The translations under genes were made by a program, and so were the position numbers. This document shows, piece by piece, positions 33,418 through 40,441 of a DNA stretch of 64,000 nucleotides; the stretch's first letter is position 1; each line of letters begins with the position of its first letter. Source of the DNA: Lysinibacillus composti (GTDB lineage: Bacteria; Bacillota; Bacilli; Bacillales_A; Planococcaceae); NCBI RefSeq assembly GCF_016908465.1, contig NZ_JAFBDY010000001.1, positions 558,001 to 622,000 of the forward strand. The letters run 5' to 3'. The notes under the pieces were generated by a model that saw only the letters and a list, made by a program, of their open reading frames with translations, was not told where the DNA came from and searched no databases.

Positions 33418-34059
33418 TTGTCAAAGAAAATATTTTGGATTGTAGGAGTAATAGCTGTTTGTGTCATTGGGATCATTTTGTTAACAAATACTTCTTCAAA
33501 ATCAGCAGAGATTAATTATGATGGTCAACCATTTATTGGAGTAGAGTCTGCACCAGTTGAAATTGTGGAATTTGGAGACTACAAATGTCCTCATTGTGGA
33601 GATTTCAATAATGCGATCTATCCAATAATCAAAGAAGAATTAGTAGATAAAGGATATGCTAAATTCTATTTTATGAATTATGCGTTTATAGCACCTGATT
33701 CGACGATTTCTGCACAATTCGCGGAAACGGTTTATCAAGAACTTGGAAATGAAATGTTTTGGAAATTTCACCATCTCTTATTTGAAAACCAAACCAATGA
33801 AGCAGGTCAAGAAAATTTGATGTCTGAGGAATTCTTAAAGTCAGTATTAGCAAAAGTATCCACACCAGAAGAAACAGAACAAGTAGGTAAAGCATTTTCT
33901 GAAGGAAAAGGGAAAGAAGCTTTGGAGCTAGATTTAAATATAGGGAATAATCTTGGGGTTAACTCAACGCCTACTGTTTATATTGGGGGAGAAGAGTTTA
34001 CTGGACAAACAATTGCGGACTTAATTGAAATGGTAGATGAAAAAGCAAATGGTCAATAA
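33418..34059 (+). CDS. bdbD: BdbD/DsbA-like membrane-anchored thiol oxidase
   Basis: 213 aa with an N-terminal membrane anchor (I-F-W-I-V-G-V-I-A-V-C-V-I-G-I-I-L-L) and an extracellular thioredoxin-fold DsbA domain. The active site is C-P-H-C (F-G-D-Y-K-C-P-H-C-G-D-F, about residue 60) and the cis-Pro loop is N-S-T-P-T-V-Y. BdbD introduces disulfides into secreted proteins and is reoxidised by BdbC. TTG start eight bases after AAAGGAG. First gene of a three-gene cassette downstream of a BlaI-type operator. Confidence 0.88.
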   Translation: MSKKIFWIVGVIAVCVIGIILLTNTSSKSAEINYDGQPFIGVESAPVEIVEFGDYKCPHCGDFNNAIYPIIKEELVDKGYAKFYFMNYAFIAPDSTISAQFAETVYQELGNEMFWKFHHLLFENQTNEAGQENLMSEEFLKSVLAKVSTPEETEQVGKAFSEGKGKEALELDLNIGNNLGVNSTPTVYIGGEEFTGQTIADLIEMVDEKANGQ

Positions 34060-34453
34060 ACCTTTATTATCAGCGTGGATTGTATCTATTATAGCTATGA
34101 CAGGGAGTCTATTCTTTAGTGAGAAAATGGGTTTTATTCCATGTACACTTTGCTGGTATCAGCGTATTCTTATGTACCCTCTAGTAATATTCCTGGGGAT
34201 TGCATTTTATCGCAATGACCGAGATATTTTCAAATATATTCTACCATTGTCTGTCATAGGGATAGTGATTTCAGGCTATCATTATGCCCTACAAAAAATT
34301 CCATCTTTACATGAGTTCAGTACGTGCACTAATGGGGTTCCATGTTCAGGTCAATATATTAATTGGCTTGGTTTTATTACAATTCCGTTTTTAGCGTTCG
34401 TTGCATTTACATTCATCACGGTGATGATGATCTTACTTTGCAAAAAGAAATAA
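34037..34453 (+). CDS. bdbC: BdbC/DsbB-like quinone-linked thiol oxidoreductase
   Basis: 138 aa with four membrane helices. The first Cys pair C-T-L-C-W-Y-Q-R is in the first outer loop and the second C-T-N-G-V-P-C in the second loop, as in B. subtilis BdbC. It passes electrons from BdbD to menaquinone. The frame overlaps the end of bdbD by 23 bp (or 11 bp from the second ATG), showing translational coupling. Confidence 0.92.
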   Translation: MKKQMVNKPLLSAWIVSIIAMTGSLFFSEKMGFIPCTLCWYQRILMYPLVIFLGIAFYRNDRDIFKYILPLSVIGIVISGYHYALQKIPSLHEFSTCTNGVPCSGQYINWLGFITIPFLAFVAFTFITVMMILLCKKK

Positions 34454-34486
34454 TTAATGGAAATGTGTTTGAAGGAAGTGAGAGGA

Positions 34487-35026
34487 ATGGAAAAGAAGAA
34501 ACAGCGTCGTCTTATTCGATCTGTAATATTAGTGATTTTGTTTGTAGCCATAGTTTTTACGGTTTATTCTTCACTAACAAAAGAAAAGGTGAAAGTGTTG
34601 CAGGAAGGGGACAGCGCACCTGATTTTGAATTAGTAGATATGAATGGACAAACCCATAGACTTTCTGAATATAAAGGACAGGGTGTCTTCTTAAACTTCT
34701 GGGGAACGTGGTGTAAACCATGTGAACGAGAGTTTCCAATTATCGATCGATATTATCAAGAATACCAAAATGATGGAATTCAAGTATTAGCAGTTAATAT
34801 TGCTGAATCAGATTTTGCTGTTCAACATTATATCGAACGCAAAAGTTTAACGTTTCCAGTCGTAATCGACAAACAAAAAAGTGTCATGACCGCCTATAAT
34901 ATTAATCCATTACCTACTACATTTTTAATTAATCCGAAAGGTGAAATTATCAAGATTATTACTGGAGAGATGACGGATTCAATGATTCGTAACTATATGA
35001 ATGTAATAAAGCCAACCGAGATTTAA
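34487..35026 (+). CDS. resA: ResA/TlpA-like membrane-anchored thioredoxin
   Basis: 179 aa, the same length as B. subtilis ResA, with an N-terminal anchor (V-I-L-V-I-L-F-V-A-I-V-F-T-V) and an extracellular TlpA-like domain. The active site is W-C-K-P-C-E and the cis-Pro loop L-P-T-T-F-L. ResA reduces apocytochrome c cysteines in other Bacillus species, but there it sits in resABC; here it follows bdbDC, so a role in balancing extracellular thiols is possible. The ATG at 34487 follows GGAAGTGAGAGG. Confidence 0.82.
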   Translation: MEKKKQRRLIRSVILVILFVAIVFTVYSSLTKEKVKVLQEGDSAPDFELVDMNGQTHRLSEYKGQGVFLNFWGTWCKPCEREFPIIDRYYQEYQNDGIQVLAVNIAESDFAVQHYIERKSLTFPVVIDKQKSVMTAYNINPLPTTFLINPKGEIIKIITGEMTDSMIRNYMNVIKPTEI

Positions 35027-35032
35027 TGTTGA

Positions 35033-35070
35033 AACAGGTGAACGTTTAAAACGTTATACCTGTTTTTTTT
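35033..35070 (+). terminator. Terminator of the thiol cassette
   Basis: AACAGGT pairs with ACCTGTT, with an inner AACGT/ACGTT pair, then nine T. Confidence 0.85.
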
Positions 35071-35192
35071 TATTTCCTAATAGTGGAAAGGTAACGTTTC
35101 TTATGAAGCATTTTATGTCTATTCATCTATTTAAAGAATGAGGAAAGAAAGATTAGAATTATAGATGGATAACTAGAAAAGGTGTGATTTAT

Positions 35193-36626
35193 TTGAAACG
35201 TATGATTTTAAGCATGTGCTTCCTATTTATAATATTAACAGGATGTAGCAATGACGAAAAAACAGATGAAGGAAAAGAGGTGGAAAAAGGAGATGCGGTA
35301 ATTGGAGTAACAGCGGAAGAACAAGAAAAGGATGAACAATCTGAAAGTGTTGAAAAACAAACAGAAGGTGAAGAGAAACTTTGGCCAGAAGCTTTTAAAG
35401 CAAATGATGTAAGTTTTGAATTTCCATCTACGCTAGCCGATTCAGAGAACATGATTAAGGGAAAATGGTGGGGAAATGCTGAAGAAGCAGAACTCTTTTC
35501 AGAGGACAAGGAAGCGGCAGTTGCCCATTTAGGCTCATTACTTGAGGGGAAAGATAAAAAACAACAAGCAGACTTGATAAAGCGTTTTGTTACTGAAACT
35601 TATTTTCCAGATTTTCCTTCTATGACAACATTTACTCCTCGTGGGAAAATTAATTTAGGGGAAGTTGAAGAAAAATCCAATATAAAATTAAATGGTCGTG
35701 AGGTTAAAGAAAATGTTAATGTAGCCATTATACTTGATGCGTCAGGTTCAATGAAGAATATTCAAGATGGCAAAACGTTAATGGATATTGCTAAAGAGTC
35801 GATTCGTGAATTTGCATCGAACCTCCCGGAAAAGGCAAATGTTTCATTAACTATTTATGGTCATAAGGGAACGGGATCCGAAGCAGATAAACAGCTTTCT
35901 TGTTCGGGTATTGAGGAAGTTTATCCTTTAGGAGTGTATAATGCTGGAGAATTTACTTCAAAAGTAAATGGGATTGTACCGAGTGGTTGGACATCTATGG
36001 GCGCATCGCTAAAACAAGTTGGAGAAAAACTAGCTAATGAGAATGCAGAGAATTCTACAAATGTCATTTACTTAGTGTCAGATGGAAAAGAAACTTGTGA
36101 TGGTAATCCAGCAGAAGTAGCTAAGACATTAGCAGCTACTGATATCGAGCCAATTATTAATGTTATTGGCTTAGCAGTAAAGAATGAAGATGCAAAAGCA
36201 CTTGAACAAATAGCTAAAAATGCAGAAGGTCGTTATATTACAGCTCGTAATCAGCAACAGTTAGATCAAGAATTCCAGGAGTCAAATCAATCAATATCAC
36301 AGTGGATTGATTGGCATAGACAAAATACAGGTGAGGCTATTAATCAATTGCAAGAAGATAAAAATAAATTAATAGAGTTGCACAGAGAAACTATTAACGA
36401 TTTAATTGCGTTTGATCGACATGCAATTCAAGTGATTATTGATTTAAATCAACAATACCAATTAGATAGTGATGTATATAACCTGGTTTATCAAGATGTT
36501 AAAGGTTTTTACAATGCCATACTGAAGGAAACAAATGATATTTACAATGCCAGATTACAACAAATTAATGATACTTATAATAATACGCTCAATGAAATCA
36601 ATGAACAGTATAATGAAAATATATAG
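35193..36626 (+). CDS. vWFA-domain lipoprotein (YwmC/YwmD-like)
   Basis: 477 aa. Signal peptide and lipobox L-T-G-C place it on the outer membrane face as a lipoprotein. An acidic linker follows, then a von Willebrand A domain (about 180-360) with an intact MIDAS: D-A-S-G-S, T near W-T-S-M-G and D-G-K-E-T-C. The last 110 residues form a coiled coil rich in Gln and Asn with I-Y-N-A-R-L-Q-Q-I-N-D-T-Y-N-N-type repeats. It resembles B. subtilis YwmC/YwmD with an added tail. TTG start after AAAGGTG. Confidence 0.82.
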   Translation: MKRMILSMCFLFIILTGCSNDEKTDEGKEVEKGDAVIGVTAEEQEKDEQSESVEKQTEGEEKLWPEAFKANDVSFEFPSTLADSENMIKGKWWGNAEEAELFSEDKEAAVAHLGSLLEGKDKKQQADLIKRFVTETYFPDFPSMTTFTPRGKINLGEVEEKSNIKLNGREVKENVNVAIILDASGSMKNIQDGKTLMDIAKESIREFASNLPEKANVSLTIYGHKGTGSEADKQLSCSGIEEVYPLGVYNAGEFTSKVNGIVPSGWTSMGASLKQVGEKLANENAENSTNVIYLVSDGKETCDGNPAEVAKTLAATDIEPIINVIGLAVKNEDAKALEQIAKNAEGRYITARNQQQLDQEFQESNQSISQWIDWHRQNTGEAINQLQEDKNKLIELHRETINDLIAFDRHAIQVIIDLNQQYQLDSDVYNLVYQDVKGFYNAILKETNDIYNARLQQINDTYNNTLNEINEQYNENI

Positions 36627-36633
36627 GAAATAG

Positions 36634-36664
36634 TGGGCTTGCTTTTTGTGGCAAGCCTTCTTTG
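36634..36664 (+). terminator. Terminator of the vWFA lipoprotein gene
   Basis: GGCTTGC pairs with GCAAGCC, followed by a T-rich tail. Confidence 0.7.
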
Positions 36665-36681
36665 CGTTTTATTGTAGTGGT

Positions 36682-36918
36682 TTACAAATGGTACACATTA
36701 ATAAGTGAAAAATATAAAATTAACACGGCACCGCCAGTAAAGAAATACCCGAAAACAGATTTTTGATCTTTTTGAAATTCAGTAGAAGCAGTTAAAATCA
36801 TTAAGATGCCTAATAGAGCAAATGTAATGAAATTCAACTCGAAATTTTTTGTATTTAACATATAAAAACCTAAAATGAAGATGATTATTCCTAATGCTGC
36901 TTTAAAAAAATGAATCAT
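36682..36918 (-). CDS. DUF3953-like small membrane protein (YczI-like)
   Basis: 78 aa with three membrane helices (A-A-L-G-I-I-I-F-I-L-G-F-Y-M-L, F-I-T-F-A-L-L-G-I-L-M-I-L-T-A, F-F-T-G-G-A-V-L-I-L-Y-F). The start I-H-F-F-K and the Y-M-L motif resemble YczI. The ATG at 36918 is eight bases from AGGAGG. Function unknown. Confidence 0.65.
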   Translation of the reverse strand: MIHFFKAALGIIIFILGFYMLNTKNFELNFITFALLGILMILTASTEFQKDQKSVFGYFFTGGAVLILYFSLINVYHL

Positions 36919-37106
36919 GGCCATACCTCCTTTTCTCAAAATTAATATGTGGAAACACTTACTTATTTAAGTAGTATGCACAGTAAATGTGCAAATTAGT
37001 TAATGTTTTTTAAATATCCTAAAGTATTTTATGAACGAGTTGAATAATGTTGAATTATGTCTGGCTATTTTATAAGTAAGAAAAACTGTAGTAAAGGAGA
37101 AAAGGG

Positions 37107-37916
37107 ATGACAAGGAGTTTTCTTTTGGCAACGATGGCATCATCATTAGTTATTTCACTCATTGTATATGTTTACTTGAATTCGTTTAATGAAAATAGTA
37201 AACAAGATGAATTGTCTGATCACGAAGTATATTGGACATATGAAGGTGAAAAAAATCCTAATCAGTGGGAGCCGGTTGATGCAGCTTATGAAGCTTGTGA
37301 AAGAGGAGAGGCGCAATCTCCAATAAATATTGACGTGACTAATATTGAACAGCAATCAAGCATTTCGGAAATACAATTACAATATCATAACGCAACAATT
37401 GCCATTCTAAATAACGGGCATACCATTCAAGCAAATGTAAAACCAGAAGGTCAATCTTTGACGGTTGGTGATAAAAGCTTTAATTTAGTAGAAATGCATT
37501 TCCATCAGCCAAGTGAACATCAACTAAATGGTAAAAATTATGATATGGAAGCACATCTAATACATGAAGATGAAAAAGGAGAACTGGCAGTTATAGGATT
37601 GTTTATCGAAGAGGGGCGAACAAATACTGAACTTGCACCTATATGGTCAATTTTACCTAAACATCATAATGAAGAAATCTTAGTAGAGGATTCGATCCAG
37701 TTACAAAACCTAATACCTGAAGATAAAAGTGGTTTCCAATATGTTGGTTCATTAACAACTCCACCTTGTACAGAGGGTGTTGGGTGGTTTGTTTTAGAAA
37801 AACCAATCCAAATGTCCAAAGAACAAATACAACTGTTCAAGAATATCTTCCCAAACAATCATCGACCAGTACAATCTTTAAATGACCGCAAAATTTATGA
37901 GATGAATTTGAAATAA
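37107..37916 (+). CDS. Secreted alpha-type carbonic anhydrase
   Basis: 269 aa. N-terminal signal/anchor helix (F-L-L-A-T-M-A-S-S-L-V-I-S-L-I-V-Y-V). Zinc ligands are in E-M-H-F-H (about 132-134) and A-H-L-I-H (about 151); also Q-S-P-I-N-I near 70 and the L-T-T-P-P-C-T-E-G-V loop near 215, all classical for alpha carbonic anhydrases. It hydrates CO2 outside the membrane. A strong AAAGGAG precedes the ATG. Single gene with its own terminator. Confidence 0.93.
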   Translation: MTRSFLLATMASSLVISLIVYVYLNSFNENSKQDELSDHEVYWTYEGEKNPNQWEPVDAAYEACERGEAQSPINIDVTNIEQQSSISEIQLQYHNATIAILNNGHTIQANVKPEGQSLTVGDKSFNLVEMHFHQPSEHQLNGKNYDMEAHLIHEDEKGELAVIGLFIEEGRTNTELAPIWSILPKHHNEEILVEDSIQLQNLIPEDKSGFQYVGSLTTPPCTEGVGWFVLEKPIQMSKEQIQLFKNIFPNNHRPVQSLNDRKIYEMNLK

Positions 37917-37943
37917 CTTTTGAATTTATGTTAGCATACCTGA

Positions 37944-37977
37944 TGCGACCGGAGTTCGAAACTCTGGTCGCATTTAT
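37944..37977 (+). terminator. Terminator of the carbonic anhydrase gene
   Basis: TGCGACCGGAGTT pairs with AACTCTGGTCGCA, followed by TTTATT. Confidence 0.85.
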
Positions 37978-37981
37978 TGCA

Positions 37982-38629
37982 CTATTTATTAAAAGATTCT
38001 TTGTTGAACACTTCAACATCAATTAGTCGCGCTCCAACTTTATATAGAACACTTTCAATTTCTTTTACAGTTGATTGGGTAGCGCCTTTTGCTAGGGTTA
38101 CAATGATTCTTCTCAAGTACCAACCGCTGTCATCAAGGGAGAAAACACAATGTACAGGCCATTTTTTCTTAATAAGTGTTAAAGTTTTTGCTAAAATTCC
38201 TTCTGCATCTGGTAAGGAAATTGTTAAGGCGCAGCTACCGGTTTTATAACCCCATGCCTCCTCTAAAAGCTCAATTACTTTAGAATGCGTTAAGATTCCT
38301 GAGAATTGACCTTCTTTATTGACAACTGCTAAATATGGTAGACGTTTAATCGAGAAGAATACTTCAAAAAAGGAACTTTCCTCTGCAATCGTACCCTCTT
38401 TATCTAATAAAAGTGCGCTAATTGCCACATCTTGATTAAAATCGATAATTAGATGTTCTAAAATGGTCACGCGATAAGCATTTCCAATAAATCTCTCTCC
38501 AGCTTCATCGAGAATTGGGATGCATCGATATCCTGATTCATTTAGTTTGTCGAGTACCTCAGATAAAGAATCAGTTTCTTTACACCAGACAACATCTTTT
38601 TTGTCTACATATCTTTGCTTAACAAGCAT
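37982..38629 (-). CDS. CBS-pair protein with C-terminal ACT-like domain
   Basis: About 215 aa. Two CBS motifs (about 5-65 and 70-130: G-Y-R-C-I-P-I-L-D-E-A-G-E, L-P-Y-L-A-V-V-N-K-E-G-Q) and an ACT-like module (L-P-D-A-E-G-I-L-A-K-T-L-T-L-I-K-K). The layout resembles the Listeria c-di-AMP-binding CbpA and AcuB-type proteins; ligand binding is inferred. The ATG at 38629 lies after GAAGGG. Confidence 0.72.
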   Translation of the reverse strand: MLVKQRYVDKKDVVWCKETDSLSEVLDKLNESGYRCIPILDEAGERFIGNAYRVTILEHLIIDFNQDVAISALLLDKEGTIAEESSFFEVFFSIKRLPYLAVVNKEGQFSGILTHSKVIELLEEAWGYKTGSCALTISLPDAEGILAKTLTLIKKKWPVHCVFSLDDSGWYLRRIIVTLAKGATQSTVKEIESVLYKVGARLIDVEVFNKESFNK

Positions 38630-38869
38630 GTATTCATCCCTTCTCATATCAAATGCGCGAACATATTTTTGTTCGAATAGTGAAACATTACTACAATATG
38701 TCAGGTATTCTGATTAATTCATCCCTAAAATGAAAATTTGATGCAGTTTACATATTAATTCGTAAGTATTTTTTGAATAATTTCTGGTTAATTGTAAATT
38801 CTAAAGCTAATTCTCAACCAATTTTGAAGAATTAGTATTTATAATTTTTTACTTAGGAGGAACACAATT

Positions 38870-39229
38870 TTGAGTACATTAACTAGAATTGCACTTACAC
38901 TTGCGATTATCGGTGCGATTAACTGGGGGTTAATCGGATTATTTAATTTCGATTTAGTGGCAACTATATTTGGCGGTCAAGATAGTCTTATTTCAAGAAT
39001 TATTTATTCACTAGTAGGTTTTAGTGGATTAGTTTGTTTACCACTCTTATTCATGCGTACAGAGGAAGAACCTGTAGTAGATGAGGCTGATACAACTGAT
39101 GTTGAACGAGATCGTCTATTAATGAGGAATAATTACAATTACCAAACAGAAGTAGCGGAAGAAGTAGATTTTGCAGAGTTAGAACAAATTAAAAGAGACG
39201 CAAAGAAAGATGAAGATGAAATTAAATGA
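38870..39229 (+). CDS. DUF378 membrane protein (YuzA-like)
   Basis: 119 aa: a DUF378 domain of two helices (I-A-L-T-L-A-I-I-G-A-I-N-W-G-L-I-G-L-F-N-F-D-L-V-A and L-I-S-R-I-I-Y-S-L-V-G-F-S-G-L), then a charged cytosolic tail of about 55 residues that is longer than in YuzA. TTG start nine bases after AGGAGG. Function unknown. Confidence 0.85.
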   Translation: MSTLTRIALTLAIIGAINWGLIGLFNFDLVATIFGGQDSLISRIIYSLVGFSGLVCLPLLFMRTEEEPVVDEADTTDVERDRLLMRNNYNYQTEVAEEVDFAELEQIKRDAKKDEDEIK

Positions 39230-39256
39230 CGAGCCCTTATTGGGGTTCGTTTTTTT
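39229..39256 (+). terminator. Terminator of the DUF378 gene
   Basis: ACGAGCCC pairs with GGGGTTCGT, followed by seven T. Confidence 0.8.
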
Positions 39257-39261
39257 ATGTG

Positions 39262-39302
39262 AAAAGCCTAAAATTCAAGAAACCGTGAATCTTAGGCTTT
39301 AA
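39262..39302 (-). terminator. Terminator of the hemD-like gene
   Basis: AAAGCCTAA...ATTC pairs with GAAT...TTAGGCTTT; it lies 25 bp past the stop of the minus-strand gene. Confidence 0.6.
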
Positions 39303-39326
39303 AATATTTTTAAGTGGTTTAAAATT

Positions 39327-40151
39327 TTAAGATACAATGTACGGACTTTGCTGTTTATAATATTGACTTAACGTCATTAGAGCACTGCCAATACGTTCGT
39401 CATGAGGGATGAGCATCCGTTTTACTCCTACATCTTGAAGGGCTTTACCAGTAACTTTCCCCACAGCTAGTGCTATTGTCTTGGTTTCTAGTGCATCAAG
39501 AAGAACATCTTTTTGATTTAATTCTTCAGCAAAGTTAAATAAATAACGAACTTGTGATGTGCTTGTAAAGCTAAGTGCATCCACTTTTTGTGATAATACT
39601 TCTTCTAGTAATTGCGTTAAAGTTTCTTGTTTAGGTGGGATGTGTTGATAAGGCAAAATCTCTTGAATTGTTGTTTGTTGTTCAGATAACCAATCAATTA
39701 GTAATGGGGATGGTTCTCCGTACAATTGTACTGCAATATGTTGATTTTTTAAGTGGTAAGGTTTTAAAGAGCGAATTAATCCTTCAATACTTCCATCATC
39801 ATCTCTAACAATTGCCTTAAGTTCGCGTTTTTTTAAAGCGTTAATTGTTTTATAACCACGTGCTACGATGTTCATCTTTTTTAATGCAAGAAGCAACTCT
39901 CGATCAATCCACATTTCCTCTGCAATTTGAAAAAGTTTCTCGATTCCTATACTTGTTGTGAAAATAATCCATTGGAATTGTCCATCTATAATCTTTTTAA
40001 TTTCGTCACCAATATATTGTGCATCAAAGTAAATAGTTCCTTGTGCAGGACGATGCACAGCAGTCCCACCTAAATGTTGAATAATTGTAGTTTGCTCTTC
40101 TATTTTTCTTGTACCAAGTAATGCAACTCGCCGATTAGTTAATCCTCCCAT
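39327..40151 (-). CDS. Uroporphyrinogen-III synthase family protein (HemD-like)
   Basis: 274 aa with the two-lobed HemD pattern: R-R-V-A-L-L-G-T-R near the start, W-I-I-F-T-T-S-I-G-I-E in lobe 1 and D-A-L-S-F-T-S-T-S-Q-V-R-Y-L-F in lobe 2 (F-T-S-x-S is the usual signature). HemD closes uroporphyrinogen III, the siroheme precursor. It is divergent from nirB, so it probably supports siroheme for nitrite reductase rather than being the main heme gene. A strong GAGGAGG precedes the ATG. Confidence 0.82.
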   Translation of the reverse strand: MGGLTNRRVALLGTRKIEEQTTIIQHLGGTAVHRPAQGTIYFDAQYIGDEIKKIIDGQFQWIIFTTSIGIEKLFQIAEEMWIDRELLLALKKMNIVARGYKTINALKKRELKAIVRDDDGSIEGLIRSLKPYHLKNQHIAVQLYGEPSPLLIDWLSEQQTTIQEILPYQHIPPKQETLTQLLEEVLSQKVDALSFTSTSQVRYLFNFAEELNQKDVLLDALETKTIALAVGKVTGKALQDVGVKRMLIPHDERIGSALMTLSQYYKQQSPYIVS

Positions 40152-40300
40152 AAAAATCCTCCTCTAATTTAATGTTATTACTTATATTACCAGAAATTAA
40201 TTCGAAATAAACAACTAATGTTAAAAGATATAACATTAAATTTACGCCTAATTTTAAAAAAAAGAATAATTAGATTGATTTTTGTAACAAAATATTACGT

Positions 40301-40314
40301 TGTAAACGTTTTCT
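40301..40314 (+). promoter_or_regulatory. cre (CcpA) site candidate upstream of nirB
   Basis: TGTAAACGTTTTCT fits the cre consensus TGWAARCGYTWNCW at all 14 positions. It lies about 25 bp upstream of the proposed nirB -35. Confidence 0.5.
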
Positions 40315-40338
40315 TCCTATTTTAGGAAAAAACAATGT

Positions 40339-40366
40339 TTTACAAATTAAATTCATGTGATATTAT
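40339..40366 (+). promoter_or_regulatory. Putative nirB promoter
   Basis: TTTACA (40339-40344), 16 bp, TATTAT (40361-40366). The -10 lies within the TnrA/GlnR box. Confidence 0.45.
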
Positions 40367-40372
40367 CTTACA
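40356..40372 (+). promoter_or_regulatory. TnrA/GlnR box upstream of nirB
   Basis: TGTGATATTATCTTACA matches the TnrA/GlnR consensus TGTNANAWWWTMTNACA at every defined position. If the -10 is at 40361 the box would repress; if the promoter lies further downstream it could activate. Confidence 0.7.
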
Positions 40373-40441
40373 TGAGGTTTGAATTTTCAGTAAATTCAAA
40401 AAAGCATTGATTTTTTTTGAGTTGAACAAGGGGGAGTTCCT

